Positions 25,582 through 34,019 of a stretch of DNA of 64,000 nucleotides are shown piece after piece. The number at the start of each line of letters is the position of its first letter. Position 1 is the stretch's first letter. The notes under the pieces were generated by a model that did no database searches, had not been told where the DNA came from, and was given only the letters and a program-made list of their open reading frames with translations. The position numbers and the translations under genes were made by a program. Source of the stretch: Nonomuraea typhae (GTDB lineage Bacteria; Actinomycetota; Actinomycetes; Streptosporangiales; Streptosporangiaceae); NCBI RefSeq assembly GCF_009760925.1, contig NZ_VRLV01000004.1:671589-735588 (forward strand). The letters are read 5' to 3'.

Positions 25582-25591
25582 CGGGTTATTC

Positions 25592-25614
25592 TCTCTAATA
25601 TAGAGACACTCTAT
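25592..25614. promoter_or_regulatory. Two overlapping MarR-type palindromes
   Basis: TCTCTA-ATA-TAGAGA (25592-25606) and ATAGAG-ACA-CTCTAT (25600-25614) are two 15-bp inverted repeats whose centres are 8 bp apart, so they share half-sites. They sit directly between the MarR and MFS genes. TATTAT at 25612-25617 could be the -10 of the MFS promoter. This AT-rich island stands out from its GC-rich surroundings. Confidence 0.65.
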
Positions 25615-25664
25615 TATCGTTAAGCTCGAATCTCGTTTCAATTCCAGTGTATCTGGAGGACACT

Positions 25665-27080
25665 GTGATCACGCCCACCGAGGCACGCGTCACCCCTGCT
25701 CGTCCATGGCTTGTTCTGAGCGTGGTGCTCACGGCCACCTTCATGGACCTGATCGACGCCACCATCGTGAGCATCGTGCTTCCCCGCATCCAGGAAAGCC
25801 TCGGCGCCGACTTCGCCGCGGCCCAGTGGATGCTGGCCGGCTACTCCCTCACCTTCGCGCTCACCCTCATCACCGGCGGCCGCCTTGGCGACATCTACGG
25901 CCGCAGGCGGATCTTCCTGATCGGCGTGGCCGGGTTCACGCTCGCCTCCATCGTCTGCGGCGCCGCCGGCAGCCCGGTCGTGCTCATCGTCGCCCGGCTC
26001 GTGCAGGGGCTCATGGCCGCCCTCATGGTGCCTCAGGTCCTCTCGGTCATCGTGATCATGTTCGAGGCCGAGCGGGCCAGGGCGTTCGCGCTGTACGGCG
26101 CGGCGCTCAGCCTGGCCAATGTCAGCGGACCGCTGCTGGGCGCCCTGCTGACCCAGTTCGACGTGCTGGGACTGGGCTGGCGGGCGATCTTCTACGTCAA
26201 CGTCCCGATCGGCTTGTTCGCGTTCGTCGGCGCCGCCCGCCACATGCCCGAGTCACGCTCCTCCCACCCGCTCCGGGTGGACCTGCTCGGCATCGCCCTG
26301 GTCAGCGTCGTCTCCTTCGCGCTGATGTTCCCGCTCATCCAGGGGCGCGAGCTGGGCTGGCCCGCCTGGAGCATCGTCATGATGGTCGCGGCGCTGCCCG
26401 GCCTGGCCCTGTTCGCCGTCTCCCAGCGGCGCGCCGCCGCACCCCTCGTTCCCCCGAGCCTGTTCCGGCAGCGGTCGTTCGTGGTGGGGCTGGTCCTGCT
26501 GCTCATCGTGTTCACCGGGCTGGCCTCGTTGTTCCTCGTGCTCAACTACGGCCTCCAGCTCGGCCTGGGCTGGTCGCTGATCGCCACGGCGCTCACGGGC
26601 CTCGGGTGGCCGATCGGCATCACCCTCACCTCGGGGATCGCCCAGCGCTTCGCCGCGACTCACGGCCGGTTGCTGATCATAATCGGGCTGCTGGTCATGA
26701 CGGCCGGCATGGTCGTCCTCATCATGCTCATGGAGTCCAACGGCACCGGCGTCTCCTACTGGACCATCACGCTGCCCATGCTCGGCATGGGGCTCGGCAT
26801 GGGCCTGTGCGTGTCGATCCTGACCAATGTGATCTTGGCCGACGTGCCGCCCGACAGCGCGGGTGCGGGCTCCGGAGTGCTCAACGCCGTCCTGCAACTT
26901 GGCGCGGCCATCGGCATCGCCGTGGTCGGCGCCCTCTTCGCCGCCGCGGCCGCCGGCGGAACGGGCGCGCTCCTTTACTCCGCGGCCTCGGACACGCTGT
27001 GGTACAACGCCGCGGCGTTCCTGGTGGCGGCCGTGCTGGCCGTGCTCCTGCCGCGCACGGCCAGAGGGGCCCAGGGGTGA
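25665..27080 (+). CDS. DHA2-type MFS drug exporter (14 TM)
   Basis: A 471-residue polytopic transporter. TM1 contains the DHA2 signature LMDLIDATIVSIVLPRI-like segment (FMDLIDATIVSIVLPRIQ), motif A is GGRLGDIYGRRR after TM2, and motif C-like ANVSGPLLGALL is in TM5. About 14 hydrophobic segments fit proton-driven export of drugs or metabolites. GTG at 25665 lies 6-8 bases after GGAGG, which decides the start over the upstream GTG at 25647. Probably repressed by the divergent MarR protein. Confidence 0.9.
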   Translation: MITPTEARVTPARPWLVLSVVLTATFMDLIDATIVSIVLPRIQESLGADFAAAQWMLAGYSLTFALTLITGGRLGDIYGRRRIFLIGVAGFTLASIVCGAAGSPVVLIVARLVQGLMAALMVPQVLSVIVIMFEAERARAFALYGAALSLANVSGPLLGALLTQFDVLGLGWRAIFYVNVPIGLFAFVGAARHMPESRSSHPLRVDLLGIALVSVVSFALMFPLIQGRELGWPAWSIVMMVAALPGLALFAVSQRRAAAPLVPPSLFRQRSFVVGLVLLLIVFTGLASLFLVLNYGLQLGLGWSLIATALTGLGWPIGITLTSGIAQRFAATHGRLLIIIGLLVMTAGMVVLIMLMESNGTGVSYWTITLPMLGMGLGMGLCVSILTNVILADVPPDSAGAGSGVLNAVLQLGAAIGIAVVGALFAAAAAGGTGALLYSAASDTLWYNAAAFLVAAVLAVLLPRTARGAQG

Positions 27081-27138
27081 GCCTTACGCCACCCGGGCCT
27101 CGCCCCCCGCCGAGCACGTCCGGGCACCCTCGCCGGGT

Positions 27139-28071
27139 TCACCGGCCCGAGCGATGGCGGCTCGGTGACACCCCGCGGACCCGTTTGAAGGCCACGCTCA
27201 GCGCGAACGGGTTGGCGTAGCCGACGCGCCGGGCGACCGCGTCGATGGTGGCGTCGGTGGAACGCAGCAGATCGGCGGCGAGCGCCATGCGCCAGCCGGT
27301 GAGGTAGGCCATGGGTGGCTCGCCCACGAGCGTGGCGAAGCGGCGCGCGAACGCCGCGCGCGAAACGCCCACCTTGCCGGCCAGCAGGGCGACCGTCCAG
27401 GGATGGGCGGGGTCGCCGTGGATCAGCTGCAGCGCGGGGCCGATCAGCGGATCGCTCTGTGCTTGGTACCAGCCGGGCGCGTGGGCCTCGGGGCGGGCGA
27501 ACCAGGCGCGCAGGGTCGCGATCAGCGCCAGGTCCAGGAGCCGGTCGAGGACGACCTGCTGGCCGGGCCCTTCGCCGTTGACCTCCTGCGCCAGCAGTTC
27601 CATGATCGGGGACTGCGCGCTCGACCGGGGGACGAGCACGATCTCCGGCAGGGCGTTCAGGAGCCGCTCGCTCACCTCCCCGGCGACCTGGTAGGTGCCG
27701 CTGGCCACGATCGCCGACCCGCCGGGGCCGTATCCGGTCGTCCGCGGCCCGAGCCGAAGCCGGTCGGTGACGTCGGCGCCGTCCAGGGTGGTCATGCGGT
27801 TGCCCGGTTTGACGACGATCTCCGGCGGGGTGGCCGGGTCGTCGCCGATCGTGTACGGCTTCGGCCCTTTGATGATGGTCACGTCCCCGGTGCGCATCAG
27901 CACCGGCTCGCCCTCGTCGGGCACGATCCAGGCGTGCCCGCGCAGGGTGGTGGCGAGGGCGAGGGTGGCCTCGTCGGCGATCCGCAGTGACCACGGCGGT
28001 TCGAGGATGGCCTGGCAGAACGCCGCGCTGCGGGCACGGACTCCGTCGAGGAGGTCGGCAAGCGGATCCAC
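27139..28071 (-). CDS. AraC-family regulator with cupin-like sensor domain
   Basis: A 310-residue protein. The N-terminal half is a cupin-type AraC-binding domain (MDPLADLLDGVRARSAAFCQ, RGHAWIVPDEGEPVLMRTGD). The C-terminal 100 residues hold two helix-turn-helix motifs (WTVALLAGKVGVSRAAFARR and TIDAVARRVGYANPFALSVA). The family usually activates the adjacent oxidoreductase gene. It is divergent from the NmrA-like gene across 113 bp, in which GGTGACTCACC (28150-28160) is an 11-bp palindrome. Confidence 0.9.
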   Translation of the reverse strand: MDPLADLLDGVRARSAAFCQAILEPPWSLRIADEATLALATTLRGHAWIVPDEGEPVLMRTGDVTIIKGPKPYTIGDDPATPPEIVVKPGNRMTTLDGADVTDRLRLGPRTTGYGPGGSAIVASGTYQVAGEVSERLLNALPEIVLVPRSSAQSPIMELLAQEVNGEGPGQQVVLDRLLDLALIATLRAWFARPEAHAPGWYQAQSDPLIGPALQLIHGDPAHPWTVALLAGKVGVSRAAFARRFATLVGEPPMAYLTGWRMALAADLLRSTDATIDAVARRVGYANPFALSVAFKRVRGVSPSRHRSGR

Positions 28072-28184
28072 CTCGCCATCGTAGACGGACAGAAATGCGA
28101 ACGAGCGTATTGAATATGGATCGTCTTCCTGTGGACGGGTTCACTGGGTGGTGACTCACCTAGACGACTCACCGGAGGACACCG

Positions 28185-29054
28185 ATGTACGCGATCACCG
28201 GAGTGACAGGCCACGTCGGCGGTGCGGCGGCCCGCGAACTCCTGGCCAAGGGAGAAGCGGTGCGGGCCGTGGTCCGCGACGAGGCCAAGGGCGGGGCCTG
28301 GTCACGGGCGGGCGCCGAGCTCGCCGTCGCCGACTTCGGCGACAGAGCAGCGCTGGCGGGGGCGTTCCGGGGGGCCCGCGCGGCATTCGTCATGCTGCCG
28401 ACCGACCCGGCCCTGGCCGACGCCGACGCCGACCATCGGCGGCTGGCCGACTCGATCGCCGGAGCGGTCCTCGACAGCGGGGTCCCGCACGTGGTGATGC
28501 TCTCGTCGATCGGAGCGGAACTGGCCGAGGGCACGGGCCCGATCCGCTGGCTCCACCACATGGAGAACCGGCTGCGGGAGACGGGCGTGACCCTGACCGC
28601 GATCCGGCCGCCGCACTTCCAGGAGAAGGTCGAGGCCGTGCTCGGCGCCGCGCGCGAGCTCGGCGTCTACCCGGTCTTCGCCGACTCGGCCGACGTGCCC
28701 ATCCCGATGGTCGCGACGCGCGACGTCGGCGCGGTGGTCGCCGAGGCGCTCTCGGCACCGGCCGAGGAGGTCATCGGCCTGGACGGCCACCACTACACCG
28801 AGCGGCAGGTGGCGGAGGAACTGGGCGCCGTCCTCGGCAGGACGCTGGAGGTGGTCACCGTCCCGCAGCCGGAATGGGCCGGCCTGATGGTGCGGGAGGG
28901 TGTCCCGCCCCAGCTCGCCGAGGAGCTCGCCGGCCTGTACGACGCCGAGCGGCGCGGCATCCTCCAGCCCAGTGGCGACAGGCGCGTCACCTGCCCGACC
29001 GAGCTGGGCGAGACGCTGCGCCATCTGGTCAAGGCGGCACCGGGCCGCTCATAG
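28185..29054 (+). CDS. NmrA/NAD(P)H-binding family protein
   Basis: A 289-residue protein starting with a Rossmann motif (YAITGVTGHVGGAAAREL) typical of atypical SDRs of the NmrA/QorB type. Later parts include HVVMLSSIGAELAEGTGP and ENRLRETGVTLTAIRPPHF. There is no YxxxK catalytic pair, so it may be a redox sensor or a quinone/NADPH reductase. GGAGGACACCG lies just before the ATG. It is probably controlled by the divergent AraC protein. Confidence 0.88.
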   Translation: MYAITGVTGHVGGAAARELLAKGEAVRAVVRDEAKGGAWSRAGAELAVADFGDRAALAGAFRGARAAFVMLPTDPALADADADHRRLADSIAGAVLDSGVPHVVMLSSIGAELAEGTGPIRWLHHMENRLRETGVTLTAIRPPHFQEKVEAVLGAARELGVYPVFADSADVPIPMVATRDVGAVVAEALSAPAEEVIGLDGHHYTERQVAEELGAVLGRTLEVVTVPQPEWAGLMVREGVPPQLAEELAGLYDAERRGILQPSGDRRVTCPTELGETLRHLVKAAPGRS

Positions 29055-29159
29055 GCGGTCGTGCCGTCACCTGGCCTTCATCGGCCGCTCCCAACGAGAG
29101 CCGCCGATATTGGCCGACCGGACAGATCCTGGCCCGCCGCGCTTCAGCATCCTGGTGCG

Positions 29160-30311
29160 ATGCCCCGAAAAGGAAAAGAAGACGCCTCCACCGCCGCGAT
29201 GATCGCCGACATCGAGCGGCTCGTGCGCTGCGAGTCCCCGTCGGAGGACCTGGCCGCGGTCGGGCGCAGCGCGAAGGTGGTCGCCGAGGTCGGCGCCCGG
29301 CTCCTGGGCGCGGAGCCGGAGCAGGTGGTGGTGGCCGGCCGTACCCACGTGCGCTGGCGATTCGGCGGCGAGCCCCGCGTGCTGCTGCTCGGGCACCACG
29401 ACACGGTGTGGCCGCTCGGCTCGCTGCGGACGCATCCCTTCGACGTCCGCGACGGGCTGCTGTACGGACCGGGGTGTTTCGACATGAAGGCCGGGCTGGT
29501 GATGGCCTTTCACGCGCTGGCAGCGCTGGACGTCCGCGACGGCGTGACCCTCCTCGTCACGGGAGACGAGGAACCCGGGTCCCCCTCCTCACGCGAGCTC
29601 ATCGAGGACGAGGCCCGCGGATGCGCCGCCGCGCTGGTTCTGGAGGCCGCCGGGCCCGGAGGGGCGCTGAAGACCGCGCGCAAGGGCGTCTCCCGCTACG
29701 AGGTGCTGGTGCGGGGACGGTCCGCGCACGCGGGACTGGAGCCGGAGCGCGGCGTCAACGCCGGGGTGGAACTGGCCCGCCAGGTCATGACCGTGGCCGG
29801 GCTCGGCGATCCGGTGCTGGGCACGACCGTGACGCCGACCCGCCTGGAGGCGGGCACGACGGTGAACACGGTGCCCGGATCGGCGTGCTTCGAGGTCGAC
29901 GCCCGGGTCTGGGAGGCCGCCGAGCAGGTCCGTGTCCATACCGCGATGCTGGGGCTGCGGCCTTCGCTCGAAGGCGCCGGCCTGGACGTCAGGGGTGGTC
30001 AGAACCGGCCGCCGCTGCCCGCGGCGGCGTCGGCCGGCCTGTTCGAGCGGGCTCGCCGGCTCGCGGCGGAGCTCGGGCTCGGCCCGCTCACCTCGGTGGC
30101 CGTGGGCGGCGCCTCCGACGGCAACTTCACCGCGGGCGTGGGCACGCCGACCCTCGACGGGCTGGGCGCGGTCGGCGGCGGGGCGCACGCCGACGACGAG
30201 CACGTGGTCGTTTCTGCGCTGCCGGGACGGACGCGGCTGCTCACGGCCCTGGTCGCGGACCTGCTCGCGCCGAATGCGGCCCGGAAGGGGCCAGTCCGGC
30301 CGAGCGGATAG
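29160..30311 (+). CDS. M20-family metallopeptidase (glutamate carboxypeptidase-like)
   Basis: About 383 residues. Metal ligands and catalytic residues are visible: LGHHDTVWP (His, catalytic Asp), GPGCFDMKAG (bridging Asp), TGDEEPGS (catalytic Glu and metal Glu) and GGGAHADDEHV at the C-terminus (His). The dimerisation domain contains RSAHAGLEPERG. It resembles the CPG2/ArgE/DapE group, dizinc hydrolases of N-acyl amino acids or small peptides. No strong ribosome site marks the start; ATG 29160 or 29199 are both possible. It is followed by a PucR-type regulator 41 bp downstream. Confidence 0.85.
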   Translation: MPRKGKEDASTAAMIADIERLVRCESPSEDLAAVGRSAKVVAEVGARLLGAEPEQVVVAGRTHVRWRFGGEPRVLLLGHHDTVWPLGSLRTHPFDVRDGLLYGPGCFDMKAGLVMAFHALAALDVRDGVTLLVTGDEEPGSPSSRELIEDEARGCAAALVLEAAGPGGALKTARKGVSRYEVLVRGRSAHAGLEPERGVNAGVELARQVMTVAGLGDPVLGTTVTPTRLEAGTTVNTVPGSACFEVDARVWEAAEQVRVHTAMLGLRPSLEGAGLDVRGGQNRPPLPAAASAGLFERARRLAAELGLGPLTSVAVGGASDGNFTAGVGTPTLDGLGAVGGGAHADDEHVVVSALPGRTRLLTALVADLLAPNAARKGPVRPSG

Positions 30312-30352
30312 CATCCTTGCGTCATGTCGTACGAACACCGTCCCACCTGCAC

Positions 30353-31990
30353 GTGAGCGGCCTCCCGCGGACCGGCCTCGCCCGCGTCCTGGAAGAGCTC
30401 GGCTCCACCCTGCTCGAAGTCGTCTGCGGCGACGTCGAGCAGGCAGGTGACGTGGGCGGCGTCGTCATCTACGACCCGCTCGACGAGCCCGAGCTCCCGA
30501 GCCGCGCCCTGGTGTTCGGCGTCGGCCTGCACGATCCGGCCGGCCTCGCCCGAGTGGTGACCAAGCTCGGCCGGCACGGCGCCGCCGGCCTGGTGGTCCG
30601 CGCGCCCGTCGTGCCCGACGCGGCGCTGGTCGCGGCGGCGCGCGAGGCGGGCGTGGTGGTCCTTTCCTTCGCCCGCGGCGCCTCGTGGACGCACCTGGCG
30701 GGGATGCTGCGCCCCCTGACCACCGAGGGCGGCGGGCCGCAGACGCCCACGGTCAGGTCCGGCGACCTGTTCGCGGTCGCCAACGCCATCGCCGCGCTGC
30801 TCGACGCGCCCGTCACCATCGAGGACCGCAACTCGCGGCTGCTGGCCTTCTCCAGCAGGCAGGAGGAGACCGACCACTCGCGGGTCCAGACGATCCTGGG
30901 CCGGCAGGTGCCGGGGCACTACACGCGCATCCTGGAGGAGCGCGGGGTGTTTCAGGCGATCTACCGCAGCGACCGGCCGGTCTTCGTGGCGCCGCTGCCC
31001 GAGCCGGTCGACCCGGCCTTGCCGCCGGAGCTGCCCCGGGCGGCGATCGCGGTGCGGGCCGGGGACGAGATTCTCGGCACGATCTGGGTGGTCGTCCCCG
31101 AACCGCTGGACGAGGAGCGCGGTGAGGCGCTGTACGAGGCGTCCAAGCTGGTCGCCATGCACATGGTGTGGCAGCGCGCCGAGGCCGACATGGAGCGGCG
31201 GCTGCGGGTCGAGCTGCTGAGCACCGCCCTGGAGAGCGGGCCCGGGTCGCTGGAGGCGGTCCGCCGCCTGGGGCTGAAGGACGAGCCCGCGGTCGTCCTC
31301 GCGCTGACCGTCGTCGGCTCGGCGGCCGAGCCGCCGCTGCCCGCCCAGCTGGCCGCCGAGCGCAGGCGGCTGGCCGACGCCTTCGCCATGCACCTGTCGG
31401 CGGCGCACCCCCGGGCCGCCACGGCCCTCATCGGTGACGTCGCCTTCGGCGTGCTGCCCCTGCCGCAGCATCGCGAGGACGCCGAGGAGCGCGCGGTGGG
31501 GATCGCCGCCGAGTTCCTGGCCCGCGTCGGCTCGCGGCTGCGCCCGCTGATCGGGGTCGGGCCGCCGGCCGCCGACAGCTCGGCGCTGGCCCGCTCGCGG
31601 TCGGGGGCCGAGCGCACGCTGCGCGTGCTGCGCTCGGGGATCGGCGGGCAGCAGGTGGCCCGCCTGGACGACGTGCACGTCGACGCGCTGCTGATCGAGC
31701 TCGCCGACCTCGTTCCCCGCGGCGACATCCCCAGCGGGGCCATCGCCCGCATCGTGGCCTATGACAGGGAGCACCAGAGCAGCCTGTTCGAGACGCTCCG
31801 GGCCTGGTTCGACGCCTTCGGCGACGTGGCGGCCGCCTCCGCCGCGATGTACGTGCACACCAACACCTTCCGCTACCGGCTGCGCCGCGCCGCCGAGGTG
31901 GGCCGGCTCGACCTCGGCGACCCGGGCGCGCGGCTGTCGGCCATGCTGCAGCTGCGCCTGATGTCGATCAGGTCGGCCCCGGACGGCTGA
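30353..31990 (+). CDS. PucR-type helix-turn-helix regulator
   Basis: About 545 residues. The N-terminal purine-catabolism-regulator-like domain (TGLARVLEELGSTLLEVVCG) is followed by a GGDEF-like/CdaR middle domain and a C-terminal PucR helix-turn-helix (AAASAAMYVHTNTFRYRLRR). Such activators sense nitrogen-rich metabolites and switch on catabolic or amidohydrolase genes. GTG at 30353 gives the family's normal N-terminus; no ribosome site is obvious. The neighbouring M20 peptidase is a plausible target. The 3' end overlaps the converging S9 peptidase gene by 23 bases. Confidence 0.88.
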   Translation: MSGLPRTGLARVLEELGSTLLEVVCGDVEQAGDVGGVVIYDPLDEPELPSRALVFGVGLHDPAGLARVVTKLGRHGAAGLVVRAPVVPDAALVAAAREAGVVVLSFARGASWTHLAGMLRPLTTEGGGPQTPTVRSGDLFAVANAIAALLDAPVTIEDRNSRLLAFSSRQEETDHSRVQTILGRQVPGHYTRILEERGVFQAIYRSDRPVFVAPLPEPVDPALPPELPRAAIAVRAGDEILGTIWVVVPEPLDEERGEALYEASKLVAMHMVWQRAEADMERRLRVELLSTALESGPGSLEAVRRLGLKDEPAVVLALTVVGSAAEPPLPAQLAAERRRLADAFAMHLSAAHPRAATALIGDVAFGVLPLPQHREDAEERAVGIAAEFLARVGSRLRPLIGVGPPAADSSALARSRSGAERTLRVLRSGIGGQQVARLDDVHVDALLIELADLVPRGDIPSGAIARIVAYDREHQSSLFETLRAWFDAFGDVAAASAAMYVHTNTFRYRLRRAAEVGRLDLGDPGARLSAMLQLRLMSIRSAPDG

Positions 31991-34019
31991 CGCCGGGCAG
32001 GCCGAGCGTGCCGATCAGGAACGCCAGCCACTCGGCGTCCTGCGCGACGGCGACGTCGTGGGCGGTCGCCGCACCGTGACCGGCGTCCTCGAAGACATGG
32101 AGCAGGATCGGCGCCTCCCCGAGCTGCGCCGCCTGCAGGCGCGCCGCGAACTTGCGGGCGTGCCAGGGCCGGCACCGCGGGTCGGTCGCCCCGGCCTGCA
32201 GGTAGACCGCGGGGAAGACACCGGGCTCGACCAGCTGGTACGGCGAGAGCCCAAGGAGCCGGCGCACCTCGGCCGGGTCGTCCGGATCGGCCCACGCCTT
32301 GCGGATGACGAAGTCGAGGTAGGGGTCGCGGAGGCCGCCGATGAGGTCGAGCAGCGGGGCCCTCGGCAGGACCGCGCGCCACAGCCCGGGCCGCCGGGTG
32401 ACGGCGACCCCGCACATGAGGCCGCCGTCGGAGCCGCCGGTCAGCGCGAGCCGGTCGGGTGTGGTCAGGCCGGTGGCGAGGAGGTGCTCGGCGACCGCGA
32501 CGAGGTCGGCGTCGCGGACGTGCTTGCGCTCCCGGTGCGCGGCCAGGTGCCAGTCGCGGCCGAACTCGCCGCCGCCGCGCAGGTACGCCTGGACCAGCAC
32601 GCCTCCGGCGGCGACGAAGGCGGCCAGATCGGGCTGGTAGGCCGGCAGGAGCGGCACGTTGGCCGCGCCGTACGCGGAGATCAGGACCGGCGCCGGCGCA
32701 CCCGCGGCGCCGCGCACCACGTGGTACGGCACGGCCACGCCGTCCGGCGCGAGGGCCGCCTCCTCCTCCAGCACGGCGTCGAGGACGACCGCGGGGGCCA
32801 TCAGGGTCTCCGGTTCCCTCTCGCCGGGCCGGTGCCGGTAGACGCCCCATGAGCTGGTGAGGGTGGAGAAGGCGAAGACGAAGTCGGCCGCGGGCGTGCC
32901 GGTGGCCAGGGCGGTCAGCGGGAAGTGGGGTGCGGCGAGCGCGCCCCGGCCGGGGAGGGGGAGCTCTCCGGTGACGGCTCCCGAGCGGTCGAGGATGCGC
33001 ACCCTGGCGAAGGTCCGGTCGAACTCGCTGAGGTAGAGGTGCTCCCCGGCCGGGGTGAGGGAGCGCAGCACCGTGTCACCCTCCGGGACGAGCTCGGTCC
33101 ATCCGGCCGGGTCGCCGGGGTCGGCCGCGTCGAGGGGGATGGCGACGACGCGGCCGCGGGGGGCGCCGACGTCGGTCACCGCGATGTAGCGCTCGCCGAC
33201 GACGTGCCCGGCTATGGTCCCCGTGCACCCGGTGACGAAGGGCCGCCAGACCGGATCGGGGCCGGACAGGTCGCGCACCGCCACCGGGACGGGGCTGCCC
33301 ACCCGGTGGGCGGCGACGGCCCAGCGGCTGTCCGCCGACATCTGGACCAGCGTGTACTCGCGCGAGCCCGCCCCGACCGGGATCGGCTCCCGCTCGGTGC
33401 CGCCGCCGAGCCGGTGGAAGAAGACCGCCTGCCGGAACTCCTGCGGCGTGCCGGTGAGCGCGAAGAAGTAGAAGCCCGTGCTGTCCGGCAGCCACGAGAC
33501 GCCGCCCGCCCACGCACTGTGCAGGACCTGCTCGGGCGCGCCGCCGAGCTGCCGCCCGGAGGCCACGTCGACGAGCCGGATGGTGTTGTGCTCGCTGCCG
33601 TCGGTGCACAGCCCGAGCGCCAGGACCCGGCCGTCGGGCGCGGGCGCCAGCCAGGACACGACGGGCGGGTGCTCGCCCTCGCCGGATCCGGCCAGGTCGG
33701 CGACGGTCCGCCCGGCGCCGAAGGGCTCGTCCGCGACGACCACGGCGGGCCCGGTGGCCACGACGCGGAACCAGCGGCCCGCGGCGTACTTCGGCAGGGC
33801 CGGGCGGGCGCCGGCGTCGCAGGCGCGGATCAGGTCGCGGACGGCCTCCGGATCCTGGCCCGCGTAGGCGGCGGCGGTGGCCAGCCCGGCCTGGCGCCGC
33901 TGCCACTCGCGCACCTCCGGGGTCTCCTCCTCCAGCCAGCGGTAGGGGTCGGGCACGAGCACGCCGGCGACCTCCTCGAAGGCCGCCACGGTGCGGGCGG
34001 GCGGATAGGCAGCGGTCAC
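31968..34019 (-). CDS. S9 prolyl-oligopeptidase-family serine peptidase
   Basis: A 683-residue protein with no signal peptide. The N-terminus (PDPYRWLEEETPEVREWQRR) and following beta-propeller match prolyl oligopeptidase. The C-terminal alpha/beta hydrolase domain has the nucleophile in TGGSDGGLMCG (about residue 530) and the histidine in EDAGHGAAT (about 648), with YLRGGGEFGRDWH between. It should cleave short peptides in the cytoplasm, probably after proline. Its start overlaps the Ere-like gene's stop by four bases, so it is the last gene of the peptide-ABC operon, consistent with breakdown of imported peptides. Confidence 0.9.
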   Translation of the reverse strand: MTAAYPPARTVAAFEEVAGVLVPDPYRWLEEETPEVREWQRRQAGLATAAAYAGQDPEAVRDLIRACDAGARPALPKYAAGRWFRVVATGPAVVVADEPFGAGRTVADLAGSGEGEHPPVVSWLAPAPDGRVLALGLCTDGSEHNTIRLVDVASGRQLGGAPEQVLHSAWAGGVSWLPDSTGFYFFALTGTPQEFRQAVFFHRLGGGTEREPIPVGAGSREYTLVQMSADSRWAVAAHRVGSPVPVAVRDLSGPDPVWRPFVTGCTGTIAGHVVGERYIAVTDVGAPRGRVVAIPLDAADPGDPAGWTELVPEGDTVLRSLTPAGEHLYLSEFDRTFARVRILDRSGAVTGELPLPGRGALAAPHFPLTALATGTPAADFVFAFSTLTSSWGVYRHRPGEREPETLMAPAVVLDAVLEEEAALAPDGVAVPYHVVRGAAGAPAPVLISAYGAANVPLLPAYQPDLAAFVAAGGVLVQAYLRGGGEFGRDWHLAAHRERKHVRDADLVAVAEHLLATGLTTPDRLALTGGSDGGLMCGVAVTRRPGLWRAVLPRAPLLDLIGGLRDPYLDFVIRKAWADPDDPAEVRRLLGLSPYQLVEPGVFPAVYLQAGATDPRCRPWHARKFAARLQAAQLGEAPILLHVFEDAGHGAATAHDVAVAQDAEWLAFLIGTLGLPGVSRPGPT

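Noticed and set aside
29999..31858. Long minus-strand frame opposite the PucR gene
   Set aside because: No domain, biased composition, antisense to a clear regulator.
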